From Oncomelania hupensis (taxonomy: Eukaryota; Mollusca; Gastropoda; Littorinimorpha; Pomatiopsidae), in the NCBI GenBank assembly GCA_036898135.1, contig CM072511.1:33656639-33720638 (forward strand): 64,000 nucleotides of DNA, read 5' to 3'. The notes below the pieces were generated by a model. It made no database searches and was not told where the DNA came from. It saw only the letters and a program-made list of their open reading frames with translations. How positions within the stretch are numbered: position 1 is the first letter of the stretch; every line of letters begins with the position of its first letter. This document shows, in pieces, positions 44,617 to 59,300 of the stretch. The position numbers were made by a program, and so were the translations under genes.

Positions 44617-45423
44617 CTGTGGGGAAAAAACACACCAAAAACCACATTATGCTTGGCAGACTGACGTGTATGGTTAACTTTTTAAGAGAAAACGAAGAAA
44701 AAAAACACACACTATTTAATCATTTCGTTTAAGGGAAGACGATTAACTAATAACTAATACAATAAACAATGATGAAAACTAAATTAGTTTAACCTAAAAT
44801 AAAATAATTATTGTTTTAAAAAAATGCACGAAAATGCCCGGAAAAGATTTCTATGCCAACCGTAGATTTTGACATTGATTGACCTTCGCCCATTTGGGGC
44901 ACTAAAGTTCTCTGCTCAAATAAATAATGTTAAAAAAATCGTAACAAAAGAATGGATGAAACCCATACAATGGTGCAGTTCTAAAAAAAAAAAAAAACAG
45001 TTAATAGTTTTTGAGTTATAAATGTACCCTTGACTGACCTTCGCCCACTTGGGGGTCTGAAGCTCCCTGACAAAGTGCTGGTACTCGAGTCGATCGAAGA
45101 GGCTGGTGAGGAGCTTGACGAGAAGTAAGAGGATCAATCCCACTCCCAACACTCCTCCTACCACCCCCAGCACTATCACCAAGATGTTGACACCCTCAGT
45201 GCACACTGCCCATTGAGAAGAAGAAACGTTACAAACATAATTATTAGGTTTACATAATTGCATTCATCATTGAAGCGTTTAATAAAAGAGCTGGGATAAA
45301 ATGATACATCTCAGAACTGCTGGCAGTGAGTGCAATTATCTTTGGGCTACTTAGTTAGTGTCAGATCACGCCCGCGCGCGCACACACATACACACACAAA
45401 CACACACGAGCGCCCGCACGCAC

Positions 45424-45515
<92 letters not shown>

Positions 45516-47791
45516 TAACAAGAAGAGAAATTGAACAACAACAAAGTGAGAGCAAGAGAAAGACGTTACATAAAGCTGGTCACGAAATACAACATATAGA
45601 AGAGAACAGAAGAAAAACGAAGAGAAGTCTAGACAATATTAAACTAAAGTCACGAGCGCCGGTATTGGAATGTGACCGGGAAAAGAGTCTACTAATAATA
45701 CAAGATGTAGAAGTCCTCCAACATCTTTCTAGCGTGCATCATGTCAAATGCACTTGCAGATCACCAAGGCACAGTCAGCATAGGGGATAGAGTAATCTCC
45801 AACCTCCGTTTTGCGGAGTACATTGATGGATTGGCTGGGGAGGAACAAGAACTTGAACAGCTGGTACAGAGGCTTGACACCACCTCCATTGCCTTTGGAA
45901 TGAAAATAAGTGTCGAGAATACCAAAATGATCAACACAAAGGCATCAACACGGACAACAAAGTCCAAGGCCAATCCCCCTTCACAGTGCATAGCTTCAAA
46001 TACTTAGGAGCCATTGTATCAGACAATGGGTCCCGACAGGAATTCCTCTCCAGGATCGCACAAACAACTACTGCCCTGACAAGAATGAAGCCCATTTGGA
46101 AAGACAGGACCATCAGTCTACACTCCAAGTTAAGGCTCCCTTGTCATCTCCATCTTCCTACACGCTTGCGGAACATGGACCCTCACAGCAGACCTACAAC
46201 GAAGAATATAAAGCATGGAGATAAGGTGCTACAGAAGACTTCTGGGCATTTCCTATACCCAGGACATCACCAAAACGAAGTTCGACAGACCATCACACAA
46301 GACATTGGACAATACGATGACATGCTCACAGTTGTGAAGAAACGGAAAACTCCGATGGTAGGGCCACGTCATTAGATCATCAAGCCTTGCAAAGACCATC
46401 TTGCAAGGCACGGTGCAAGGAGACAGAAGAAGAGGGAAACAGAAAAAGAGGTGGGAGGACAACATTCGAGAATGGACTGGCGAAACCACTGAACGAAACC
46501 ATGAAGGTTGTTGAGGACAGAGAAAGATGGAGTACACTGGTCAAACGATCATCTGTGGTGACCCATGGGCTTTAGGATATAGGATTGGATAGAATAGATA
46601 GAAGTCTTCCAGCGAAAATCGCGGGTCGTCGCATTTTTTAAATCTACATGAACGAACTAGAAGATTTTGTACCAAAAAAAAAAAAAAAAACACCCCACAC
46701 AATGGATTACAACAGTCATTTATTCAAACATCCAAAGCAATAAAATAATATGCGCTCTCTGTTTTTAAACCCATTCAATTTTGATGAAACTATTAAACAA
46801 ATTCAAGTTTGATCACTGGACGGATGTAGAACGAAGAGTGAAATGTGACTGCAAATATTACAGTTGCCGAGACATATAATAGTCCTAATCAAGGCATTCA
46901 CAATCGACGGAAGTTGACAGTTCATGCTTAAACAGAAACAGGATGCTATCGACAGAAGTTATATTTGGCGTGAGCCAACTTGTCCCAGAGCCAACTTCCG
47001 TCCAGTGATTATTATAAACGTTTTTTCTATTTTAAAAAAAAAATTACAGAAATTAAACGGGTTTTAAAATAGACTGTGCGTACTTTGGATGTTTGAAAGA
47101 ATCACTGCTGAATCGATTGACTGGCCTTCTTCGGGAGAAATCTTCTTGATCGCTCATATAGATTTGAAAAATGCAATGACCCGCGATTTTCGCTAAGATG
47201 ACATTCATAAACCTTGTATTACATGTATTAGTAGACTCTAATCCACTCACATCCCGATACAAGCGCCTGGGACTAGAATAGAACAATTAGAAGAAAAAAA
47301 ATACCTTGTGCTTTCTGCACGTAAATGGTGGCATTGACTCCTGGATTGACCACGGCATATCGAATGTGACACTCCTCTGTCCGCCATTCCTGGCACAATT
47401 CTGATCCTGATCCAACATTAAAAGAATACCAGTTAGTACTACAATTTTTTAAGTTCCCGATCCAACATTTTACAACTCGAAGCACCAAAAAGCAGCAAGT
47501 TGGCGGCCCGGGCGGCTTGAGTTAGATCTGTTATCGGTCGACGCCTTATGAGTAGCGCTTGAGCTGGTAAAGCGCTATATACGAACAATAAATATAAATC
47601 TGTGAAGTCCGGATACAATTTTGTTTTTATTTCCGATCCAGCATTTTTTTTAAAAATATAAACTGTTGTATAACCGTTAAACAGAAAACATTTATTAAAA
47701 ATCGGTTCAACTTCTAATTCTTTACTATTTGCTATAGTAAATAAGAAAAACTATTGATTTGAATTAACAAAAATAATACTTTTATAAAATA

Positions 47792-47835
<44 letters not shown>

Positions 47836-48637
47836 AGAACTACATGGTTCGAGGAAACCCGAAGACTTCCTAACTCCACAAAAAATCTGACCGCCAAATC
47901 GACCCTACTGACAACCACACAACGACAAAAAACTACAGACAGTTACATCCAGAATACTAACACATACGCTTATTCGTATGTAATCCCTCACTGCAACAAT
48001 GATCAGTATATTTGTCCGCGCATGACTAAACCTGGTACCACCTCAATGACTGTACAAAGTAACTATTGAGAGTTCGGGTCATCGCTGACACTGTCAATGA
48101 CATCTTCAGCCAGCGTCCCCACCATACTCGCACCCCCTTTCCTCCCCTCTTCTTTCACTCCCCCACCCCTCCCTCCAACCCCTCTTTATGCAATTGCAGT
48201 TAGGCCCGATATCTGGATGCCCCAACGTACAGTACAAATACACAATGATACTTGAAGATACCCTTACCCTGAACCTGCACTTCCGGCACAATTTCCACAG
48301 GCGGACAGTCTTTGGGACATTGAATTTCCTTATCAACGTTACACGACGCACACTGATGGTAATTATCCACGTCACACAAACTGTTGCCGCATTGCTGAAA
48401 CAACAAGGGAAAAAATAGACAATACATAAAAAAAATCAAATGCGTTGATTTTAATGGCAAAACTCTATTTTATTTATTTTATATATTTATTAAGTTCGCT
48501 GTTGCTTTTGAAAAAAGCTAGACCGACAAGAATGGACGGTCATGACCATGCCAGACCTCCCGTCAGCAGCAGCAACAGAACACAGTGGAGGAGGACGTCA
48601 GCTAGCTTCTTCTGCCCTCAAGTACCCCCACTCTCGC

Positions 48638-48701
<64 letters not shown>

Positions 48702-51700
48702 TCAATACATCCATCCATCAATGTTGAAAACATTACATTACATTACATGATTATTGCTTTAGGTCCAGCGGACTCTTCCGAGCCAAATCAGGACCGGACA
48801 ACCCCTAATCCGCATAAAAGATCTGCCGAAGCAACCCTAGTGGTAAAACTGAAAGCTCTCCACCAGCCAGTCACTTTACAATAAAAACATCCCACGCAGG
48901 GGACGCTGAGGCTGTACTCTAATTTATCGAACCCCCGTTTATAAAAATAAAATAGAATACAAACATTATTATAAATTATCAACAAAACACATACATATAA
49001 AATGCCTACATTGCTAAATAATAACATCATAGGAAGCCCTAGTTACCACCTGGCAGAAGCGTCCAATATTCCCAAGCTGATCCAACAGACCTCATACACA
49101 AATAAGGAGTCTTGTCCCGGAAGAGTTTTCATGAAAAAAGGTAGGTGACTGGTCTAGCGAAGAAGAAGATAGAATAGCAGATTGATAGAACAGAGCAGGA
49201 ATGAGAAAGAGCAAATGAGAAAGACAGCGACAGTGGGAATTTAAAGCACTAAATTTCCAGAAAGTGGGGATACTATTTATACTGAAACCCCCGGCACCCC
49301 AACGGGGTTATGTTGAAAACAAAGCCACTTACATAACAAGACTGGCAATGACGACCGACGTAACCCTCGTCACAGACACACGCACCACACTGGCATCTCC
49401 CATGACCAGAACACACCTTCCCATCTTCGCTTGAGTCTTCATCCTTTAAAAACAAAAAGACAAAGTACAGGGTAGACCTACATATATCTCAAATAAGTAT
49501 CATTTGGTTAACCACTTGGTTAACCACTTGTACCCACAAACTATGGAAATAGGGTTTCTGGCTGTACTACTACTAGCACCTTGAACAGCTCATGAGATGG
49601 AAAAGCGCTTATGCAAGAACGATTTAATAAATGAAAGGTTTTACATTGGTCAACGAAGTCCTTTAAACTCTTAAATGGTGACCTCATTCCCACTCCTATG
49701 GAACTTGTCAAAGTAGCCAAAACGGCTAGTGCATGACATAATAGTATTTTTGTGTTTTATATCAATAGTTTGTTTAGAATACGGACGCAGGATTTTTGTT
49801 TCACTTTCACCCTGAGTACTTAGTCAGTTCATACAGTTTGGATTTTGGGTTTGGATGAATATTCGTCAACCATGCGGTCCAAAACTCGGGTTGCCTTTGC
49901 AGCAAAAGCAGGGCAGCCACAGTGCAGCGTCTTCCAGGACGAGGATGAATAATATCCAACAATCTCTTCTAATCCTACCCTTGACTTAATCCTATACACG
50001 CGTACTGCAGATACCAACGGTTAAAATACAAGTAGATCACGAGAATTTTAAACTTATAAAAATTGTTATCTATGAGATTAGAGTTTTACTCCGTTTTTTT
50101 GCAAGTGATCGTTGGTGAAGCTGGCAATAGACATACTCATATGAACATTGGAAAAAATAACATTCCGAATTCATTGCCAAGCGGTTCTTCTATTAGGCAC
50201 ATAGCCACGGACACACAAGAATCAAGTGACCAAAAATAGAGATTTCAGGATTGTCGCCATTGGAATGTGGATACGATCTGGATCAAACTAGATCCCGATT
50301 TAGGTCTAAATGGAATGTAAAACGCCAATTGTTTTATTTAGCTTAAACAGAAATATGATGAGACAATAACTGTGTGACAATGTTTCCTATCCTATCCTAT
50401 CCTATCCCGTAACTCGGAGGTCATAGGGGCACCACAGATGATCGTTTAACCAGCGTACTCCATCTTTTTCTGTCCCCAGAAACCCTGATGGTTTTGCTCA
50501 GTGTCAAACCAGTCCAATGACGATGTTTCAACCAAGTTGAAAGTGAATACTTACGGAAGGCGCAACACAGTTGTCTGCACTCATAGGGCATTCACAAGCT
50601 ATTCCTGTGTAGTTCTGTTCACAGGCACAATTCTCACATCGGCACACTCCGTTACCTGCAATGAAGTATATCATGAAATATGCGCGCACATTACTAGCAG
50701 TGAAAAAAAAAATCAATAAAAGTAAGTGTCGCACTGTACATCAACCCTCGTGGTTCAGACAACACAACCACGAAAACATCCTGTTGGCAGCACCTGGTGG
50801 GATAAAAAATGTACACATTCCTTGACCCAGCTCTGTTCAAAAGCTGTTGGCCTTTTCATTTGAAATTATTAGATGTTTAGGAGCATACAAGTCACAGCAC
50901 TGCAAAAGAAAAAGTTAATTTTTCTGTCTTTCTGACCTATCCATTTGATGAATTTGTTATATATCTATACTACTCAAAATAATTGAAGGGCCACTCTCAT
51001 ATTTCATTTAGTTTAATTATTTTTTTGCTGCTATCAATAATATCGCTTATATTGCTTATTTCAAAACTTATCCTGTACAGTAACATTCAAGACAATCTTA
51101 TTCTGACAAGTAATCACATGTGTGAGTTTTGAACTTTCTGCACTGAGTTGAAAAACAAACCCAATTTTTACCCAAAAAAATGACCCTAATTTACTGTAGT
51201 CTTGCTAATAAAGCAAAATTTTCAACATTAAAAAGTGATTTGCAAGCGAAAGGCTTGCATTTTCTGAGTTCAGTTCAACAATCGGCGCTTTTTTCTGCGT
51301 ATAAATGGCAGCGCTTTTGCTGCTTTTCTAACCATGCCCCCAAGTCGACGATTGACTGATGCGTATAGAGGCAGAGCTATTGCATGGCTTCAGGAAGGGG
51401 TGGGTGTGAGAGAAGTTGGCAGGCGGCTGGGAGTGTCCAACTCTGTTGTCCAAAGGCTGCGGGAGCGCTTTAACAACACTGGAAGCGTCTAAGAACCAAG
51501 AAGGTCCGGACGTCCCCGCGTTGCCACTGCAAGACAAGACCATTTCATCACCCTGTCAGCTCTGAGGATGAGGTCCGCTACAGCAAACACCATCAGAAGA
51601 CAGCTTCACGCAGCCAGCAATGTTAACGTCAGCGACCAGACAATTCGCAACCGTCTACACGAGGCAAACCTGCGATCAAGACGACCAGCAGTACGGCCTT

Positions 51701-54700
51701 TGCTCACCCCAGCTCACCGTACAGCGCGTTTGGCCTGGGCTCGGCGTCATTTGGTGTGGACAAGGCAACATTGGTCAAGGGTGCTCTTTACAGACGAGTC
51801 TCGGTTCTCCTTGTCTTTCAACCACCGTCGAGTGAATGTTTGGAGACGTCCAAGGAGCGTTTTGCTGATGCGACGGTGCGCGAGCATGACCGCTTTGGTG
51901 GTGGATCTGTCATGATGTGGGGTGGCTTCGCATTAACCTTCAGAACACCCCTGCTCCAAATTCATGGCAACTTAAACGGTATTGGCTACAGGGATGACGT
52001 CCTATAACTTAGGGTTCTCCCAGCTCTGCGGGCCATTGGGGAAGGTGCCATACTACAGGACGATAATGCCAGACTCCACCGAGCGCGTATCGTCAATGAC
52101 TTCCTGCAGCAACAGCACGTCATAAGGATGGATTGGCCGGCTCCATCACCCGATTTGAACCCCATAGAACATCTGTGTGATGTCTTGGGTCGACAGACAC
52201 GGGCAAACCTCCCTCCAGGAGCTAACCTTGAAGTTCTGGCCCAAGTTCTCCAGCAAGAGTGGTTGGCCATCCCAGGAAACATCCTCCATAACCTGATACG
52301 GTCCGTGAGACAACGATGCCAAGACTGTATTGATGCAAACGGTGGCCACACCCGATACTGACTCTATAGATTTTTGGTTTCTAAAGTTTTGATTTTGTAA
52401 ATGAGGGGTATGTCCAGTTAAATTGAATTTACTCGAATTTTAAGCGCCTGATGTATAAAAATCTTTTTTGTTATTGATGCAGAAATGATTGCAATAAAAT
52501 ATAATGAACTAATAAATTGAATTAGTGTTTCTGATTTAAAGAGAGACCCATATGTCCAAGTATTATTATTGAGTAGTATATATTCCAAGAAAGGTTTCGT
52601 GCATCAAATTACTTATCAGGCATCAGGCATAGATTTGCGGTGGCGGGAATTAGGATTTCAAAAGAGAGTTTTCTTACCTGCTTAAAGGACATTGTGACGG
52701 TGAGGTTTATTGTTACTGGGCTCTGCACAATGGAATGCTATTACCCACTCGTCGTTCGTCGGCTGGGATCGGCTAGTTAGATCGCCCTATGACTAATCTT
52801 AATACTTGTATATTTTCGGGACGGTCTGTGTGAGGATGGGGTTACAGAAATTGGGAGAAAAATGTAAAAGATTCACTGACACACTAGCTCACGCACGGCT
52901 ATGAAACATAGGTAGTCCAGCCACTTGTTAACAGTAAATTTCACACATTTATTTCCTCTACTCTATACCCAATTATCTAAGTAATACACTAACTTAAATG
53001 TTCAAAACGTAATATAACTAGGATTAACTTAACAGTCCAAAATTCACTTCGAGTAGTTCGATCTTTGATGGATCTATTCTGCTACTGTTTGCAATACTTG
53101 CTACTGTGTCATCCTTGGGCTATTTGTTCTTTTTGGCCTAATGTTCTTTTACCGGAAGAGTGGACTACCGCACAGTCCTTATAAATCAGTGTTCGTGCAC
53201 TTGTTCTATGGCACTTAACTGCAACGTCGAGGTGCGGTGCTGCTTTCTCCTCGTCTCGTTTGTTGACTACTGAGCTATCGGAGCTCAGTGCTCGCTGCTC
53301 AGTAGCAGGCCGCGTGTCTGGGTTGAATCTCAGTGGGGTCTATCTCCTGCCGCGGACCAAGCCTGCTCGTCTGCAAAACATAAGACGAGTTGCTGCAACG
53401 CCATGCTTACAAAGGGAGTGCAGAGCGTCTCACTGTTGGCAGAACCAGCCCTCAGCGAGATCGCCTCCACTTATACAGATAAGAGACGAACAAACTTCTA
53501 AGTCCATGGTGCACTGGAATCTCCAACATAATTGAGAGTATAAACCGAGGTCTAGTCTGTGTGTTGCATACATTCCATCATAACGGACTTTAAAGATCCT
53601 GACGCTCATGTCCTAGACGGGTGAGTGCCGGTAACAAGAACACACCCAGCATGCACTTGGTCCTTCTCCCCCATCCCTGGCTGCCCAGGATTGTGCTCAG
53701 TTGTCCGGGCGTCAGACCATGCGCCAAAGGCTGCGGGTGGGCGTCTCGGACGGTTTGAGTTAGATCCTGTATCGGCCAGCGCCTTGATCCTTAGGCTAAG
53801 GCGCTTTATAAATGACGAACATTATTATTATTATTATTAATTCCTATATCTATACATCATGGCTAAAATAAACACAGGGAGAAGTAATTAATAATAATAT
53901 ACCTTCTCCGGTACAGCCACTGGTCTGCAATAATACCGATATGAGAAACAACAGTTGGTTCGTAGGGGCTACCTCGTGGTGTCGAAATCCGGTCGCGTGG
54001 GTCAGCCACGTGGTCAAGCAAAGTTTTACCAACGTTCACAATTATAAAACATGGCAAGACTTCACAAGCATAATCCAATAATAATATTAATAAATCACGG
54101 TGAAACAAAAGATCAATCATTTACCTTTTTGACAATGTCAGGTTATGGCTATACTGGGATGAATGGATTTCATCCGTCACCTGCGTAGTCTTCTGAGAGC
54201 GCTTCCGTACCTCTCGTGTGCGATTTAGACAAAGAATGACGTACCTTAACGATGTGGCAAGCTAAAGCCCGCGATATCCCATAAGCCTTAGCGCTCTCGC
54301 GTGGGCTGAAGGATATAGGTCAGCTGGATTATGTTATGGGATACCAAGCGAAAATTTTCCCAACACATACTTAGAACAAACCTAACTTTTGTCGTCTGCT
54401 AGGCCTCGAATTTAAGTTACAAAGGCCAAAGAAGGATGAACTTTTAGAGGAGTGAAGTCTTAATGCAGTGTCCAAATTAGCCTCTTGTAACAGACATGGT
54501 GTCAGAGATCCATACGTAAATTTGTTTCGGGCGTAGTTAAATTCTCAGCAATCTACGATGCTTTCAGTATGTGGAACTGTACGTGTCCTGTTTGGTAGGA
54601 TATATGCGTCATGATAGATTGATGATGCAATTGTCTACCTGCGCCCATGCTATCGATCAACCTTTCTATTGGTGTAATTTTCAGATAGTGTACATTGCAA

Positions 54701-56286
54701 TATCTTAACTATCAAATTTATGTTCACTGGGATTTGAATTGTCATTACAAGATTTTAGTTTATTCTAAAATTGTTTAGGACCGTTTTTACCCCATAACTG
54801 AAGAAAAAAAATAGCACCTCAACTGCAATAGGGATCTTCAGACCTCAATTGCAGCAATGTTCTTTCAGATCCATGTTTTCAACTGAAAAGTAGCTGCCAC
54901 TAACTGTAATACGTCTACACATGTATAAGAATGCGTAATGGTTCTGGAATAACAACTTCAAGTCGGCCGCCATTGCGAAACCCTTCAATCCAAAGAAGAG
55001 TCTAGAAAGATTGTTAAGATTATGACGGTTACCTGAGCAGACGAGTCCCTCTTTGCTTACAGGGCAAGCGGCGTCGTTACACTGGCAGTATTGTCCACTG
55101 CGGTACGGATGACACTTGCACCGACCACACTCACATTCCCCGAACCCGCTACACTCGGGCGCTGCTGTTACGTTTGCTCCTTGTCTGCAACAGTCAACGG
55201 AATAAACGTTGTTGTTGTTTTTTCAAATGTTAAACCAATCTGCTTTGCATTTAAACATTTCTAGTTGTCTTTCTGAAGCAGTTGACTTTTTATTCTATTC
55301 ATCTATCTTTCGTAGAGATCTAGATTCTTTAGTTTTCACATATTACAAAAAAGTGTGTTTGTGGCTATGTTTCGATTCTCTCATCCGTGTGAGTGTGTGG
55401 GTGTGTGAGGGGGGTCCATTCAAGCCCTCTAGTCCTACCTGAATACTCTCTTTGGTAGATAAAACATTTTTCTTGACCTGAATCATTGTGTGTTAAACTA
55501 CTACTACTCCTACAACAACAACAACAATTACTACTACAACTACTACTGCTGCTGCTACTGCTACTGCTACTGCTACTACTACTATTACTACTACATCTTG
55601 TTCTTTTTTCCTTATTTCTTCTGTTAATTTTTCTTGTTTCTGTTCATTATTGTTCTCTAACATGTTTGTCTGTTTGTTTTATATGTTTTTTGTTTGTTTA
55701 TTGATGTACTCCCTTCTTTCTTTAACAAGTTTTTCTTTTTTTTTCTATTGTTCCTTCTTTCCTTCATTTATTTAATATGATTTTTCTTCTTCATTTATTT
55801 CTCATTCTATTCTATTCTATTCTATTCTATTGTTAGTTTCTCTCTTTTCTTAATACAATGTATGTGTAAGTCTAAAGCTGTTTAAATCACCACAAATCCG
55901 TTATAAATAAAATAACTCTGAAAAACACGAAGTGCGCGCGCGCACGCGCACGAAACACACACACAACATACACATATTGTACGCGCACATACACACACAC
56001 GCGCACATAGCGCACGCACATACACACGCATAGTGCACACACGCGAACGTATACACACTCAAGCACGCACACTTCTAAATGCACACAATCGATTACTCGT
56101 ATGGAGGCAGATTCACAGTAGGCCTACAAACTATCAAGAAAGTTTAAATACATAAATAAGTAAATAACACAAACACACACTCACACACACACCCACACAT
56201 ACATACACATACGTGCACACGTGCTGTCTTTGTCTCTCCCTGTGTTTCTATGTGTCTGTCTATTTGTCTGTTTGTCTGTCTGTCTG

Positions 56287-56349
<63 letters not shown>

Positions 56350-59300
56350 CGCAACACATAATTATATAGTTTATCTTACTTGCAGTTGCTGTCGGAGATG
56401 GAGACACCCTGGTCCTTGCTGCATTCACAGATACCGCCGGACCGGCCTGGGAAACAGCTGCAGATGCCGCACTCCAGCCATCCGTTGCCTTGGCTACACT
56501 CTTCCGCCTGAGAACAGGCGAAAGGCAAGTTAAATCAAGTCGACACATCTATATTCCATACAAGAATAACTTACGTAGAAAGTCATTAACACCTGAAAAC
56601 ATTTTATCAGAAAGCCAAGCCAAGTCATCAAAGTAGTATTACACACAAAGGTAAAATCTGAGATAAGATAGTTCGAGAATAATAGGCCTAAATCTGTGTA
56701 CAGCCGTGTCAGTCACTATTCTGTCTAATTACTCTAAGACCACGTGGGCCTAATTATTGGTCTTCGGTCTACTTGGTAGCTAAACATTTCCCCACAATGA
56801 TCACCAAAACAATGGCTAGGCGTCAGGGCGTTCTCTTATAATTGTGGTCCCAAATATTGGAACAATTTTCCACCAGAATTAAGGAAATGTTGACGAAAGA
56901 TGTATGTGGAAAACTAAATCTGTTTAAATCACCAGAGATCAGTTTAGATTAAAAATTATGAAAACAAATATACAGACATAGACACCGGCACCCCCTTCCA
57001 CCCACACACACACACACACACAAACGCACACACACGCACACATCCCATGTACACACATGCACATACTCATGCACAGTAAACTGTTATAGACTAGAGACAG
57101 ACATGGAGACTGACGGTCGTACAAGAGACAGACATAGAAACAGACGGTCGTACAGAGACAGACATGGATATAGACGGCCATACAGAGACAGACACAGAAA
57201 CAGACGGTCGTACAGAGACAGACATGGAGACAGACGGTCGTACAGAGACAGACATGGAGACAGACCGTCGTGCAGAGACAAACACACTTCACACCCACCG
57301 GTGCGCGTGTAGTGTTGAGCAGTACTTCGCAACCGCAGTCACAAATGATCTCCACCGTGACATTGAGCTTGTCCTTGAGAAAATCGCTGGGTGAGATAAT
57401 GACCGTCTGTATACGATCTTTGGGGTCAGCGGGACAGCTGTCCGCCCTCACGTTCACCTCGAAAGGGCTGACCTTTTAAGGAAATAAACCCATGATTGCA
57501 AACCTTTTATCTCTGAATTGCTTAGCCCATTGAGGAGAGTTCTTCGAATGCCGGGTTTTATCTACACATTTCCAGCCGTTTTATATCGTCACAACATTTC
57601 AATGTAACTCATTATTCAAGAATTTGCCGACGTAATGTGCATCCAAATGTTTCTCAAACTCGGATATAAAATCAAGACATTACTTGTTATGTGTTATACC
57701 ACAAGAAATAATAAGAATATTAAACTAAACACAATTTTAACATAGCTTAAAAATGTCTGTATAATCTACTGCGTAGCTTACGATTGCTATAATTTCTCAA
57801 CGACTTGTGTGAGTGCGTCTTGGGCGACGTGGGTTCGAATCCTGACTTCAGCAAACTATTTTGTGATTGCTAGATATTACGAGCCAGCGCTTTGAGAAGC
57901 TCTCTGAGCTTGTAAGTGCGCTATATAAGAGAAATCTCTTTCTTTTAACACTTTCTGTAATTTTCTGATGAAAAAAAAAATCAGTGCAATATAGTTGCAA
58001 TTGCATATCAATTATGCGAAAGAAAGTTCCGACCTTTTCTCCAATTTCAACGTTGTTGCAACTGCTTCCAACTTGACTGAAACATGAATGAAACAACACG
58101 CAACGATTGAACAAACATGCATTCGAATCGTTGACAAGAGGTGAGTGGACAGATTGTGAATACTTTAAAACAGGAACAGAACTCGGGAAAATGCGGTTGT
58201 GAATGACGGAACAGCGAAGACACGTCTCTCTTACGATCAATGCAGATTTTGTATAAACTCCCAACCAGCGAAAATATATATCGCGGAAAAATATAGTTTA
58301 CTGTCATACTTTAAAAATCTCCAGGCGATGAGTGAGTGGGTGGGTGGACTTCTACAGGTAAGCACTCAGCCTCGTTTGGATAGTGATCATGTTGTCTTTG
58401 GAACTTTGTCCTTTTATTTCACATAACATGATGTAAATATATAAAATGACAAGAGGCTCACAGCTTCAAAACGAGAGGTTTGAAGGGGATGGGGTGAGGT
58501 GTGGGGGGTGGGATTGGGATACATATAGCATCGTACCATGAACGGCGTTGTTTAACACTACAGCTGCATTTATCATATATTCAGCAACTGGACTGCTGTA
58601 GATCAGCATAATACATTAAAGACACTAAGGAATTTATAACACAAAAATAAATGTGGCAACAAAATAAGTACACAAAACGATACCAAATCAACATCATAAC
58701 AATACAACACAATAAGACAAATAACACGTAAATCAGACAAAATGTAAAGTAAAGAGTCAGCATATTGCACTTTTAAATTAAAAATAAATCACTGGTTATG
58801 GCCAAGAAGAATGGTTATAACCAATAAAGAAGCAATCTGGAGGCAAATTCTACTCTATTTCAGTGTAAAATCATAATGAGAAATTAGTTTTATTTAAATA
58901 GAGAGATGATTCTAATAAGACGACTCACTTTTAATAATCTAGTTTTAGATTTTGAATACATCAGTTGATACATTTTATAGACATTTGTATAATTTCTATA
59001 ATAAGCCTACCGTGGTATAAGGGAGGATCTGCTATCAATAAGTAAGGGATTAGTACATAACAAACATATAATGGAATTCATCACCTCTTTCACCTAGATC
59101 ACATAAAGTGCACAGTCTCTCTTCTCTAGCAATGTTCAGATATATTTGAGATTGAATAAGTAACTTGTGACAACTTAGTCTAAATTTCAATAAATTTCTC
59201 TTTAGTAGGGGTGACAAAAGAGCAAGGTAATTTTCAAAACCAAATTTATTTTTAAATATTCTGATACAAGTGTTATGATCATAAATTTGTTGATGCCAGT

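Noticed and set aside
56939..57457. 172-codon frame continuing from integrin exon 6 through the minisatellite
   Set aside because: Exon 7 follows in phase 0 after the CCG|gtgggt donor and restores the family cysteine spacing; the extension is intron read-through.
57270..57479. Forward-strand frames over the 30-bp repeat
   Set aside because: Antisense shadows of the integrin exon and minisatellite.
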